Part shown: positions 16,122-26,122 of the stretch, in pieces
Numbering within the stretch: the first letter of the stretch is position 1
Layout of the letters: each line of letters opens with the position of its first letter
NCBI RefSeq assembly: GCF_000022145.1
Contig: NC_011891.1
Location: forward strand, 1,364,001-1,428,000
Direction: 5' to 3'
DNA: 64,000 bases
Source: Anaeromyxobacter dehalogenans 2CP-1
GTDB lineage: Bacteria > Myxococcota > Myxococcia > Myxococcales > Anaeromyxobacteraceae
Translations under genes and position numbers: made by a program
Notes under the pieces: model-generated
What the model was told of the DNA's origin: nothing
Seen by the model: the letters and a program-made list of their open reading frames with translations, nothing else
The model's database searches: none

Positions 16122-18977
16122 ATGTCCAAGAAGCGGGTCCACGAGCTCGGGAAGCAGCTGAAGGAGCAGGGCATCGAGCTCTCCAACCAGGAGCTCGTCG
16201 AGAAGCTCCATGCGCTGGGTTATCTGGAAGTGAAGAGCCACTCCTCGTCCCTCGAGGACGATCAGGCCCACGCGGCCTACGAGAAGATCCTGGCCGAGCG
16301 GAAGCCGAAGCCGGCGCCGGTGCGCCCGTCGGGCCCGGGCTTCGTGGTGCGCAAGCGCGCCCACGTCGAGCCGCCCACCGTCACCGCGCCCGCGGCGCCG
16401 CCCCCGGCCGAGCCCGAGTACGCGGAGCCGCAGTACGCGGAGCCGCAGCAGGCGGAGCAGGCCTACGAGCCCGAGCCGCAGGAGGCGCAGCCCGAGGCCG
16501 CGCCCGAGCCGGTCGCCGCCCCGGAGCAGCCCGCCGAGGCCGCGCCGCTCGCCGCCCAGGCCGCGCCGTCGCCCGGCGCCGAGGCCGCGGCGCCCGCCGC
16601 GCCGCAGGCGCAGCCCGCGCAGCCGGCGGCCCCGGTCGCCCCGCCCGCGCCCTCCGCGCAGCCGTCCGCGCCGCAGCCCCCCGCGGCGCAGCCCCGGCCG
16701 CCGCAGCCGCCGATGCCGTCGCGCCCGCCGCCCGCCGGCTACCGCCCGGCGCCGCCGCCCGGCGCGCGCCCGCCCATGTCCGCTGCTCCGGGGGCGCCCG
16801 CGCAGCCCGGCGCCGCAGGCCAGCCGCCGCGGCCGCCGGTGGATCCGCGCACGCTCCGCCCCACCTCCACGCAGGCCGTCGTCATCTCGCGGCCGCTCGT
16901 GCCGGTGCGCCGCGTGACGCCGCCCACCTCCGCGCGCCAGCAGTTCCCGGTGGCCCCTGGCCCCCGCGCGCTCGGCGAGGTCAGGGAGCTGAAGGTGGTC
17001 CCCGGCTCGCTCGGCCGCGAGCGCGAGTTCATCGACGTCTCGCGCGACAAGCGCCGCGGCCGCCAGCCCGGCCGGCCCATCTCCGAGGAGCAGGCCAAGA
17101 GCCTCAGCGGCAAGGAGCTGCTCCAGGCCGCCATCAGCGATCGCGCCTACATCCCGATCCGCGGCAAGAAGAAGAAGCCGACCAAGAAGGGAGCCAAGAC
17201 GCAGATCACCGAGAAGGCCGAGCACAAGAAGGTCATCCGCATCGAGGAGTCGATCTCGGTCTCCGAGCTCTCCCAGGTGATGGGCGTGAAGGCGTCCGAC
17301 CTCATCCGCAAGCTGATGCAGATGGGGAAGATGGTCACCATCAACGCGCAGATCGACGCCGACACGGCGGCGATCCTGGCGCTCGAGCACGGCTACACCG
17401 TCGAGAAGAAGGGCTTCGAGGTCGAGGAGTTCATCCCCGAGGTCGAGGTGGACGAGTCGAAGCTCGTCATCCGGCCGCCGGTGGTGACGGTGATGGGCCA
17501 CGTGGACCACGGCAAGACGTCGCTGCTCGACGCCATCCGCCAGGCCGACGTGGCCGCCGGCGAGGCCGGCGGCATCACGCAGCACATCGGCGCCTACTCG
17601 GTGAACACGCCGCAGGGCCCCATCACGTTCCTCGACACCCCCGGCCACGAGGCCTTCACCGCGATGCGCCAGCGCGGCGCGCAGGTGACCGACCTGGTGG
17701 TGCTGGTGGTGGCCGCGGACGACGGCGTGATGCCGCAGACCGTCGAGTCGATCAAGGCGGCCAAGGCGGCCGGCGTCACCATCCTGGTGGCCATCAACAA
17801 GGTCGACAAGCCGCAGGCGGCGCCCGAGCGCGTCATGCAGCAGCTCACCGAGTACGAGCTGGTCGCCGAGCAGTGGGGCGGCACGACCATCATGCTGCCG
17901 GTATCGGCCCGCACCAAGCAGGGCATCCCCGAGCTGCTCGAGTACATCGCGCTGCAGTCCGAGGTGCTCGAGCTCAAGGCGAACCCGGACAAGCTCGCCG
18001 CCGGCCGCGTCATCGAGGCCAAGCTGGAGAAGGGCCGCGGCCCGGTCGCCACCGTGCTGGTCGAGGAGGGCACCCTCCGCGTCGGCGACGCGCTCGTCAC
18101 CGGCGTCCACTTCGGCCGCGTCCGCGCCATGATGAACGAGCGCGGCGAGCAGGTGGACAACGTCGGCCCGGGCTATCCGGTCGAGGTGCTCGGCCTGTCC
18201 GGCGTGCCGGTCGCGGGCGACGAGTTCGACGTGGTCGAGGACGAGAAGGCGGCCAAGGAGGTCGCCCAGCACCGCGCCACCAAGCAGCGCCAGAAGGAGC
18301 TCGGCGGCGTCAAGAAGGCCACGCTCGAGGACCTGTTCGCGAAGGCCAAGACCTCCGGCCAGAAGGTGCTCAACCTGGTGGTCAAGGCGGACGTGCAGGG
18401 CTCCTCGGAGGCCGTCAGCCAGGCGCTGGAGAAGGCGGCCACCAAGAAGGTGGGCGTCAAGATCCTCGAGTCCGCCGTGGGCGCGATCACGAAGTCCGAC
18501 GTGCTCACCGCGGCCGCCGGCAACGCGGTGATCGTGGGCTTCAACACCAAGCCCGAGAGCGAGATCGAGAACATCGCCAGCCAGCAGGGCGTGAAGATCC
18601 TGATGTTCGGCATCATCTACGAGGCGGTGGACCGGATCCGCGAGGAGATGGCCGGCCTGCTCGAGCCGATCATCAAGGAGAAGCCGCTGGGGAAGGCCGA
18701 GGTCCGCCAGGTCTTCAACATCCCGCGCGTGGGCCAGATCGCCGGCTCCGCGGTCACCGAGGGCGTGGTGAAGCGCGCCGGCCACGTCCGCGTGGTCCGC
18801 GACCGCAAGGTGATCTTCACCGGGAAGATCGGCTCGCTGAAGCGGGTGAAGGACGACGTCCGCGAGGTCGCGCAGGGGTTCGAGTGCGGCATCGGCGTGG
18901 ACGGCTTCTCCGACGTGAAGCAGGGCGACATCCTCGAGGTCTACGAGCTCGAGGAGATCCGGCCGTCGCTCGACTAG
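16122..18977 (+). CDS. infB: translation initiation factor IF-2
   Basis: A 951-residue GTPase that positions initiator tRNA on the ribosome. The start is MSKKRVHELGKQLKEQGIEL, an IF2 N-terminal helical domain, followed by an exceptionally Pro/Ala/Gln-rich linker (about residues 65-300), a second N-domain around 360-410, and the G domain with GHVDHGKTSLLD, DTPGHEAF and NKVD motifs (about 455-610), then domains II-IV with VKADVQGSSEA. The first ATG has AGGAG eight bases upstream. The linker is low-complexity and frameshift-prone but intact. Confidence 0.96.
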   Translation: MSKKRVHELGKQLKEQGIELSNQELVEKLHALGYLEVKSHSSSLEDDQAHAAYEKILAERKPKPAPVRPSGPGFVVRKRAHVEPPTVTAPAAPPPAEPEYAEPQYAEPQQAEQAYEPEPQEAQPEAAPEPVAAPEQPAEAAPLAAQAAPSPGAEAAAPAAPQAQPAQPAAPVAPPAPSAQPSAPQPPAAQPRPPQPPMPSRPPPAGYRPAPPPGARPPMSAAPGAPAQPGAAGQPPRPPVDPRTLRPTSTQAVVISRPLVPVRRVTPPTSARQQFPVAPGPRALGEVRELKVVPGSLGREREFIDVSRDKRRGRQPGRPISEEQAKSLSGKELLQAAISDRAYIPIRGKKKKPTKKGAKTQITEKAEHKKVIRIEESISVSELSQVMGVKASDLIRKLMQMGKMVTINAQIDADTAAILALEHGYTVEKKGFEVEEFIPEVEVDESKLVIRPPVVTVMGHVDHGKTSLLDAIRQADVAAGEAGGITQHIGAYSVNTPQGPITFLDTPGHEAFTAMRQRGAQVTDLVVLVVAADDGVMPQTVESIKAAKAAGVTILVAINKVDKPQAAPERVMQQLTEYELVAEQWGGTTIMLPVSARTKQGIPELLEYIALQSEVLELKANPDKLAAGRVIEAKLEKGRGPVATVLVEEGTLRVGDALVTGVHFGRVRAMMNERGEQVDNVGPGYPVEVLGLSGVPVAGDEFDVVEDEKAAKEVAQHRATKQRQKELGGVKKATLEDLFAKAKTSGQKVLNLVVKADVQGSSEAVSQALEKAATKKVGVKILESAVGAITKSDVLTAAAGNAVIVGFNTKPESEIENIASQQGVKILMFGIIYEAVDRIREEMAGLLEPIIKEKPLGKAEVRQVFNIPRVGQIAGSAVTEGVVKRAGHVRVVRDRKVIFTGKIGSLKRVKDDVREVAQGFECGIGVDGFSDVKQGDILEVYELEEIRPSLD

Positions 18978-19097
18978 GCCGTCGCGGGGCGGGGCCTCAG
19001 GGCGCCGCCCCGCGTCACCGCGTCGGGACCGCGCGCGCCGGATGGCCGCGCGTCCCGGCCCCCCGCGCCCGGGCCAGGGCACGCGCCGGAGGCGGAC

Positions 19098-19553
19098 ATG
19101 TTCGTCGGAGTCCTCAGGCTGACGTTGCACCTCCCGGAGCCCGGCTCGCTCAAGTCGAAGCGGCACCTGATCCGCTCCGCCCTCGACCGGGTGCGCGCCA
19201 AGTTCAACGTGTCGATCTCGGAGGTCGCCGAGAACGACCTGTGGCAGCGGAGCGTGGTGGGCGTGGCCGCGGTCGGGAACGAGCACGGCTTCGTGAACGA
19301 GGTGCTCGACAAGGTGGCCGACTTCGTCGGCTCGATGCACGGCGGGCAGATCCTGGTCACCGCGCGCGACATCGAGATCGTCCCGTACGGCGACGGCATC
19401 GGCGAGGGCGCCATGCGCACGCTGGCGGAGGCCGAGGGCGCGCCGTCGTGGGGCGACGAGGACGCCCGCGAGCAGGAGCCGCGCTTCCCGAGGCCGCGGC
19501 CGCGGCCGCGCGAGGACGACGAGCACCAGGACGAGGGAGACGACGAGCCGTGA
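19098..19553 (+). CDS. YlxP / DUF503 family protein
   Basis: A 151-residue DUF503 protein. The conserved part is residues 1-95: MFVGVLRLTLHLP, the SLKSKRHLIRSALDRVRAKFNVSISEV core and AVGNEHGFVNEVLDKV; the rest is an Arg/Asp/Glu-rich tail absent from typical 95-residue members. The family is of unknown function and commonly sits between infB and rbfA, as here. A 120-base gap separates it from infB; its stop overlaps the rbfA GTG by four bases. Confidence 0.85.
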   Translation: MFVGVLRLTLHLPEPGSLKSKRHLIRSALDRVRAKFNVSISEVAENDLWQRSVVGVAAVGNEHGFVNEVLDKVADFVGSMHGGQILVTARDIEIVPYGDGIGEGAMRTLAEAEGAPSWGDEDAREQEPRFPRPRPRPREDDEHQDEGDDEP

Positions 19554-19969
19554 CCACCCACAACCGCCCCGCCCGCGTGGCCGAGGAGTTCCGGCACGAG
19601 CTCTCCGCGATCCTGGCGCGTGGCCTGAAGGACCCGCGCATCACCGGGTTCGTGACCGTGACCGGGTCGAAGATGTCGCCCGACCTGAAGGAGGCCACGG
19701 TGTACGTGTCCATCCACGGCGACGAGCGCGTGCGCAAGGACACCTTCGCCGGGCTGCAGGCGGCCGCCGGCTTCCTGCAGCGCGAGGTGTCGCGGGCGCT
19801 GCGGCTGCGCAACACCCCGCACCTGCGCTTCGTGTACGACGAGTCGGTCGCGCGCGGCGACCGCATCGAGCGGCTGCTGCGCGAGGCGCGCACGCAGGGG
19901 CAGGCGGCGCCGGCCCCGGACGTCGAGCCCGCCCCGGGCGCGGCGCCGGACGACGAGGCAGAGGAGTAG
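19550..19969 (+). CDS. rbfA: ribosome-binding factor A RbfA
   Basis: A 139-residue KH-like protein for late 30S maturation and cold adaptation. Typical segments are RVAEEFRHELSAILARGLKDPRI, FVTVTGSKMSPDLKEATVYVS and the LRLRNTPHLRFVYDESVARGDRIERLL end of the conserved domain (about residue 115). An acidic, Pro/Ala-rich tail follows. GTG start overlaps the preceding stop (GTGA); truB follows after 7 bases. Confidence 0.93.
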   Translation: MTTHNRPARVAEEFRHELSAILARGLKDPRITGFVTVTGSKMSPDLKEATVYVSIHGDERVRKDTFAGLQAAAGFLQREVSRALRLRNTPHLRFVYDESVARGDRIERLLREARTQGQAAPAPDVEPAPGAAPDDEAEE

Positions 19970-19976
19970 CCGCCGC

Positions 19977-20918
19977 GTGCGCCCGGGCGTGCTCGTGGTG
20001 GACAAGCCCGCCGGCCCCACCAGCTTCGAGGTGGTGCGCCGGATCCGGCGCGCGCTCGGCGCGGCGCGGGCGGGCCACGCCGGCACGCTCGACCCGGCCG
20101 CCACCGGCGTGCTGGCGATCTGCGTCGAGGACGGCGTGAAGCTGCAGCAGTTCCTGTCCGACGGCGACAAGGCCTACGACGCCGCCGTGGCGTTCGGCGC
20201 GGCCACGAGCACCGAGGACGCGGACGGCGAGGTGACCGCGCGCGGCGACGCCTCGGCGCTGACCGAGGACGCCCTGCGCGCCGCGCTCGCCGGGCTCACC
20301 GGCGACATCGAGCAGGTCCCCCCGATGTACTCGGCGGTCCGGGTGGGCGGGCGGCGCCTGCACGAGGTGGCCCGCGCCGGGGAGACGGTGGACCGCACGC
20401 CGCGGCGGGTGCGCGTGCACGCGCTCGAGCTGGGCGGGCTCGACGCCGCGCCCGGGCCGGACGGCCTGCGGCGCGCCCGGGTGGCGGTGCGCTGCGGGAA
20501 GGGCACCTACGTCCGCACGCTCGCGGCCGACCTGGGCCGGGCGCTCGGCGTTCCCGCGCACCTCGCGGCCCTGCGCCGCACCATGGCGAGCGGGTTCGAC
20601 CTCTCGCGCGCCATCGGCCTGGAGGACGCGGAGGCGCTCGCGCGCGACCACGGGCGCGAGGCGCTGGCGGAGCGGATCGTTCCCATGGCGGACGCGCTGG
20701 GCGCGCTCGGCGCCATCCGGCTGGGAGAGCGCGAGGCGTGGGATCTCGTGCACGGGCGCCCGGTGCCCCGGCCGCCCGGGGCCCCCGGCGTGGTGCGCGC
20801 GCTGGCGCCGGACGGCCGCCTGGTCGCCGTGTGCGCGCCGGGCGAGGGGCGCCTGCGGACCCTGCGCGTGTTCCTGGGCCCCTCCGACCTCCGGGCGGGC
20901 CCCGCCCAGAATCGTTGA
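19977..20918 (+). CDS. truB: tRNA pseudouridine-55 synthase TruB
   Basis: A 313-residue enzyme that makes pseudouridine 55 in the tRNA T-loop. VLVVDKPAGPTS, and the catalytic motif GHAGTLDPAATGVL (catalytic Asp about residue 39) are diagnostic; KAYDAAVAFG and the KGTYVRTLAADLG motif follow. The C-terminal part (residues about 235-310) resembles a PUA-type extension. GTG start 7 bases after rbfA. The -35 box of the rpsO promoter overlaps its stop codon. No ribF follows, unlike in many other orders. Confidence 0.94.
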   Translation: MRPGVLVVDKPAGPTSFEVVRRIRRALGAARAGHAGTLDPAATGVLAICVEDGVKLQQFLSDGDKAYDAAVAFGAATSTEDADGEVTARGDASALTEDALRAALAGLTGDIEQVPPMYSAVRVGGRRLHEVARAGETVDRTPRRVRVHALELGGLDAAPGPDGLRRARVAVRCGKGTYVRTLAADLGRALGVPAHLAALRRTMASGFDLSRAIGLEDAEALARDHGREALAERIVPMADALGALGAIRLGEREAWDLVHGRPVPRPPGAPGVVRALAPDGRLVAVCAPGEGRLRTLRVFLGPSDLRAGPAQNR

Positions 20919-20943
20919 CTCCCCCGCCGCGATCGCTTAAGAC
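20915..20943 (+). promoter_or_regulatory. sigma70-type promoter of rpsO-pnp
   Basis: TTGACT at 20915-20920, 17-base spacer, TAAGAC at 20938-20943. Its -35 overlaps the truB stop. The predicted start near 20950 leaves a leader of about 77 nt before rpsO, long enough for the S15 autoregulatory structure known from other bacteria, although I cannot fold it reliably here. Confidence 0.55.
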
Positions 20944-21026
20944 CGCGCATTCACGACGCTCACTGCGGCCCGAGGCGCGCGCCTTCGCCCCCGCGGCGGT
21001 GAGCGATACAGACGAAAGGAACGGCT

Positions 21027-21296
21027 ATGGCGCTCGTCCAGGAGAAGAAGCAGGAGCTCGTGCAGAAGTACAAGCGGCACGAGAAGGACACGGGCTCTCC
21101 CGAGGTGCAGGTGGCGCTGCTCAGCGAGCGGATCGCCTACCTGACCGAGCACTTCAAGACGCACAAGAAGGACCACCACAGCCGCCGCGGCCTGCTGAAG
21201 CTGGTCGGCCAGCGCCGGCGCCTGCTCGACTACCTCCGGACCATCGATCAGGGTCGATACAAGACGCTCATCGACCAGCTCGGCATCCGCAAGTAG
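21027..21296 (+). CDS. rpsO: 30S ribosomal protein S15
   Basis: An 89-residue ribosomal protein of normal length that binds the central domain of 16S rRNA. The helices [22 protein letters not shown] and [25 protein letters not shown] are the family signature. ATG preceded by GAAAGGAACGGCT. It is separated from truB by its own promoter and from pnp by a 273-base structured gap, as in the classical rpsO-pnp pair. Confidence 0.97.
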   Translation: MALVQEKKQELVQKYKRHEKDTGSPEVQVALLSERIAYLTEHFKTHKKDHHSRRGLLKLVGQRRRLLDYLRTIDQGRYKTLIDQLGIRK

Positions 21297-21310
21297 CGGC
21301 GGTCGGGACG

Positions 21311-21336
21311 GCGCCCCGGTCGAACGGCCGGGGCGC
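21311..21336 (+). terminator. hairpin after rpsO
   Basis: GCGCCCCGG (21311-21319) pairs perfectly with CCGGGGCGC (21328-21336) around an 8-base loop, 14 bases after the rpsO stop. There is no T-run, so it may be a partial terminator or an RNA processing/stability element between rpsO and pnp. Confidence 0.45.
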
Positions 21337-21437
21337 TGGCGCTTCCGGGCAAGGGAGCGCATTCGCAGTGTGAAGTGAACGCGCCCGCAGGACCGGGCCG
21401 CGCGAGGGACGCCGAGGGCGCTTCCGTTTCCGACTGG

Positions 21438-21460
21438 GCCGCCTCTCCACGAGAGGCGGC
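21438..21460 (+). promoter_or_regulatory. hairpin in the pnp leader
   Basis: GCCGCCTCTC (21438-21447) and GAGAGGCGGC (21451-21460) form a perfect 10-base stem with loop CAC, 110 bases before the pnp ATG. In enteric bacteria a stem in this position is cut by RNase III and used for PNPase autoregulation; whether this stem does so is inference. No promoter is obvious in the gap. Confidence 0.4.
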
Positions 21461-21569
21461 GGAGTGAGGAACAGAGGCACCTTCGAAGGCCCGAGGGCGA
21501 ACCGGCCCCGCGGGACCAGCGGGACGAACGCGGCCGCAGCGCGGCCGGCGCGCCCCGAGGAAGGTGCAC

Positions 21570-23735
21570 ATGACGCCCATCCAGAAGACCGCCACGGTCG
21601 GCGGCAAGGACATCCTGCTCGAGACCGGCAAGGTCGCGAAGCAGGCGCACGGCTCGGTCTGGGTCCGCCTCGGCGACTCGATCGTGCTCGTCACCGCGGT
21701 GTCCGCCGCGGAGAAGAAGGAAGGCATCGACTTCTTCCCGCTGACGGTGGACTACCAGGAGAAGCTGTTCGCCGCGGGCCGTGTCCCCGGCAGCTTCTTC
21801 CGCCGCGAGGGCCGCCCCACCGAGAAGGAGACGCTGACCTCGCGTCTGGTGGACCGGTCCTGCCGGCCGCTGTTCGCCGAGGGCTACTCCAACGAGACGC
21901 AGGTCATCGCGACCGTCATCTCCTTCGACCAGGAGAACGACACCGACGTGCTCGCGCTCACCGGCGCGTCCGCGGCGCTCCACATCTCGGACATCCCGTT
22001 CGGCGGCCCGATCGCCGGCGTCCGCGTCGCCCGCGTGGGCGGCCAGCTCGTGGCGAACCCGACGCTGGCCCAGCGCGCCGAGGCCGACCTCGACGTGGTG
22101 ATGGCCGCCTCCCGCGACGCCATCGTGATGGTGGAGGGCGGCGCGCAGGAGGTGTCCGAGGCGGTGATGATCGAGGCGCTGCTGTTCGGGCAGGCCGCGG
22201 TCCAGCCGCTGCTCGACGCCCAGGACGCGCTCCGCGCGGCGACCGGCAACAAGGCGCGCCGCGCCTTCGAGCCGCCCAAGAACGACGTCGAGCTGCGCGC
22301 CAAGGTGAAGGCCCTCACCTGGGAGAAGGTGAAGGAGGCCTACGGCCGCAACGAGAAGCACGACCGGTACGGCCGGCTCTCGGAGATCAAGAAGGAGCTC
22401 CTCCAGGCCCTCAAGGACGAGGCGGCCGGCGACGCGGCGAAGCTCGCGACCATCGCCCTCCGCGAGAAGGAGATCAAGGGCTACTACGAGGACGTGAAGT
22501 ACGACTACATGCGCAAGATGATCACGGATGAGCGCCGCCGCATCGGCGGCCGCGGCATGGCCGACATCCGCAAGATCACCTGCGAGGTGGGGCTGCTCCC
22601 GCGCGTTCACGGCTCGTCGCTGTTCACCCGCGGCGAGACGCAGGCGCTGGTGGCCACCACGCTCGGCACCGCCGAGGACGAGCAGCGCGTCGAGATGCTC
22701 ACCGGCATGGTCTTCAAGAAGTTCATGCTGCACTACAACTTCCCGCCGTTCTCCGTCGGCGAGGTGAAGTTCCTGCGCAGCCCGGGCCGCCGCGAGATCG
22801 GCCACGGCGCGCTGGCCGAGCGCGCGCTCCGCGCGGTGATGCCGCCCGAGGACCAGTTCCCCTACACGGTCCGCGTCGTCTCCGACATCATGGAGTCGAA
22901 CGGCTCGTCGTCGATGGCGTCGGTGTGCGGCGGCTGCCTCTCGCTGATGGACGCCGGCGTGCCCATCAAGGCGCCGGTGGCCGGCATCGCCATGGGCCTC
23001 ATCAAGGAGGGCGAGAAGATCGCCATCCTCTCCGACATCCTCGGGGACGAGGATCACCTCGGCGACATGGACTTCAAGGTCTGCGGCACCGCCGCGGGCA
23101 TCACCTCGATCCAGATGGACATCAAGATCGGCGGCGTGACCCGCGACATCCTCGAGCAGGCGCTCGCGCAGGCCGCCGAGGGCCGCAAGCACATCCTGGG
23201 CGAGATGGCGAAGGCGCTCTCCGCGCCGCGCGGCAGCATCAGCGCCTACGCGCCGCGCATCACGACCATCAAGATCCGGCCGGAGCGCATCAAGGACATC
23301 ATCGGCCCCGGCGGCAAGACCATCAAGGACATCACCGCCCGCACCGGCACCTCGATCAACATCGAGGACGACGGCTCGGTCTCCATCGCGTCCCCGAACC
23401 AGGACAAGGTGGAGGAGGCGATCAAGATGATCCGCGGCCTCACCCAGGAGGCGGAGGTCGGCCGCATCTACCTCGGCACGGTCCGCAAGATCGCCGAGTT
23501 CGGCGCCTTCGTGGAGATCTTCCCGGGCACCGACGGCCTCATCCACATCTCCGAGCTCTCCGACAAGCGCGTGAAGAGCGTCTCCGACGTCCTCTCCGAG
23601 GGCGAGGAGGTGATGGTGAAGGTCATCTCGGTGGATCGCTCCGGGAAGATCCGCCTCTCGCGCAAGGAGGCCCTCGCCGACAGCGCCAAGAAGTCCGAGG
23701 GCACCGAGCCGCCGAAGGGCGAGCCGGCCAAGTAG
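21570..23735 (+). CDS. pnp: polyribonucleotide nucleotidyltransferase PNPase
   Basis: A 721-residue phosphorolytic 3'-5' exoribonuclease. Two RNase PH domains (about 10-225 and 310-540; the second with [17 protein letters not shown] and the phosphate-site SSMASVCGG region), a KH domain ([26 protein letters not shown], in two parts) and an S1 domain ([30 protein letters not shown], in two parts) follow in the standard order. ATG at 21570 with GAGGAAGG seven bases upstream is preferred over the in-frame GTG at 21564. Downstream of rpsO as expected. Confidence 0.96.
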   Translation: MTPIQKTATVGGKDILLETGKVAKQAHGSVWVRLGDSIVLVTAVSAAEKKEGIDFFPLTVDYQEKLFAAGRVPGSFFRREGRPTEKETLTSRLVDRSCRPLFAEGYSNETQVIATVISFDQENDTDVLALTGASAALHISDIPFGGPIAGVRVARVGGQLVANPTLAQRAEADLDVVMAASRDAIVMVEGGAQEVSEAVMIEALLFGQAAVQPLLDAQDALRAATGNKARRAFEPPKNDVELRAKVKALTWEKVKEAYGRNEKHDRYGRLSEIKKELLQALKDEAAGDAAKLATIALREKEIKGYYEDVKYDYMRKMITDERRRIGGRGMADIRKITCEVGLLPRVHGSSLFTRGETQALVATTLGTAEDEQRVEMLTGMVFKKFMLHYNFPPFSVGEVKFLRSPGRREIGHGALAERALRAVMPPEDQFPYTVRVVSDIMESNGSSSMASVCGGCLSLMDAGVPIKAPVAGIAMGLIKEGEKIAILSDILGDEDHLGDMDFKVCGTAAGITSIQMDIKIGGVTRDILEQALAQAAEGRKHILGEMAKALSAPRGSISAYAPRITTIKIRPERIKDIIGPGGKTIKDITARTGTSINIEDDGSVSIASPNQDKVEEAIKMIRGLTQEAEVGRIYLGTVRKIAEFGAFVEIFPGTDGLIHISELSDKRVKSVSDVLSEGEEVMVKVISVDRSGKIRLSRKEALADSAKKSEGTEPPKGEPAK

Positions 23736-23760
23736 GCCGCGAGGGGCCGCGAGGACGCCG

Positions 23761-24204
23761 ATGCCCGTGACCGTCCGAGTCCGCCGCGTCGGCCATCGCG
23801 GCCCCCCGCTCGATCTCCCCCGCTACGAGTCCGCCGGCGCCGCAGGCCTCGACCTGCGCGCCGACGAGCCGTTCACGCTCGCCCCGGGCGAGCGGCGGGT
23901 GGTCCCGACCGGCCTCGCGCTGGAGCTGCCGCCCGGCCACGAGGGCCAGGTGCGGCCGCGCTCCGGCCTGGCCGCGCGCCACGGCGTCGGCATGGTGAAC
24001 GCGCCGGGCACCATCGACGCGGACTACCGCGGCGAGGTGGGGGTCATCCTGGTGAACCACGGGCAGGCGCCGGTGGCGTTCGCCCGCGGCGATCGCATCG
24101 CCCAGCTCGTGATCGCGCCCGTGGTCCGGGCCGAGCTCGAGCTGGTGGACGCGCTGAGCGACAGCGACCGAGGCGCCGGCGGCTTCGGCTCGACCGGCCA
24201 GTAG
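23761..24204 (+). CDS. dut: deoxyuridine 5'-triphosphate nucleotidohydrolase Dut
   Basis: A 147-residue trimeric dUTPase producing dUMP and keeping uracil out of DNA. All five motifs are present: [12 protein letters not shown] (I), [12 protein letters not shown] (II), [22 protein letters not shown] (III, in two parts), [13 protein letters not shown] (IV) and the C-terminal [11 protein letters not shown] (V). Normal length. It lies 25 bases after pnp and 16 before purB. Together with the FAD-type ThyX encoded at 58457 it supplies dTMP synthesis. Confidence 0.95.
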   Translation: MPVTVRVRRVGHRGPPLDLPRYESAGAAGLDLRADEPFTLAPGERRVVPTGLALELPPGHEGQVRPRSGLAARHGVGMVNAPGTIDADYRGEVGVILVNHGQAPVAFARGDRIAQLVIAPVVRAELELVDALSDSDRGAGGFGSTGQ

Positions 24205-24220
24205 CCTCACGGAGGACGCC

Positions 24221-25540
<1,320 letters not shown>

Positions 25541-25568
25541 GCCGCGCCGCGCCGGGGAGGGCCCGCGC

Positions 25569-26099
25569 ATGCTCCGCCTGGAGGAGTCGGTCGGCGCGCT
25601 CCACGTGACCTCGCGGCTGGCGCGGCCGCGCGCGCTGGCCGTGCTCGCGGCCGTGCTGCTCGCCCCGGCCTGGGCGGCGCGCGCCGCGCTCCCGCTGCTC
25701 GCGGGCGCGCTGGCGGCCGCGGCGGCGCTGCTGGTGGTCCTGGGCGGGCGGGCGGTCCGTGCCCGCGTCGCCGGCGGGCTCGTCTCGGTGCGCCCGGCGG
25801 CGCCGTTCGCGGCGGCCGTGACGCGCCCGCTCGCCGGGTACGGCGCCGCGGAGGTGGAGACCGTGGCGGACGCGCGCCGCCGCCGCGCCGAGGCGCTGGC
25901 GCGCGGCTACGCCGCGCGCGCCGGCGCGGAGCTCCCGAGCTGGCTCGCCCCGCGCAGCACGCCGGGCACGCACGACCACCTGAGGCGGATCGTGCTCCGG
26001 CCGGTGGGCGCGGGCGAGCCGCTGGCGGTGACCGCCTGGCTGCCCCCGGAGGACGACCTCGAGCCGCTGCGCCGCGCGCTCTCCGACCGGCTCGCCTGA
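25569..26099 (+). CDS. hypothetical membrane protein
   Basis: A 176-residue protein I do not recognise. Residues about 20-60 are strongly hydrophobic and form two closely spaced transmembrane segments (LAVLAAVLLAPAWAARAA then LLAGALAAAAALLVVLGG). The rest is a cytoplasmic-looking Arg/Ala-rich domain with a THDHLRRIVLRPV stretch and a DDLEPLRRALSDRLA end. ATG with GGGAGGG upstream; 28 bases after purB, so probably co-transcribed. It converges with the following kinase gene; a 16-base palindrome fills the junction. Confidence 0.6.
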   Translation: MLRLEESVGALHVTSRLARPRALAVLAAVLLAPAWAARAALPLLAGALAAAAALLVVLGGRAVRARVAGGLVSVRPAAPFAAAVTRPLAGYGAAEVETVADARRRRAEALARGYAARAGAELPSWLAPRSTPGTHDHLRRIVLRPVGAGEPLAVTAWLPPEDDLEPLRRALSDRLA

Positions 26100-26106
26100 A
26101 GCTCGG

Positions 26107-26122
26107 GGCGCGCCGGCGCGCC
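26107..26122. terminator. 16-base palindrome between convergent genes
   Basis: GGCGCGCCGGCGCGCC is a perfect palindrome that ends one base before the stop codon of the minus-strand kinase gene. It could act as a bidirectional terminator or transcript end. Four other convergent junctions in the window also hold palindromes at the stop codons. Confidence 0.4.

Noticed and set aside
16107-19526. 1139-codon open frame antisense to infB
   Set aside because: Composed of Leu/Arg/Asp/His-rich shadow sequence typical of antisense frames in GC-rich genes; infB on the plus strand has full domain support.
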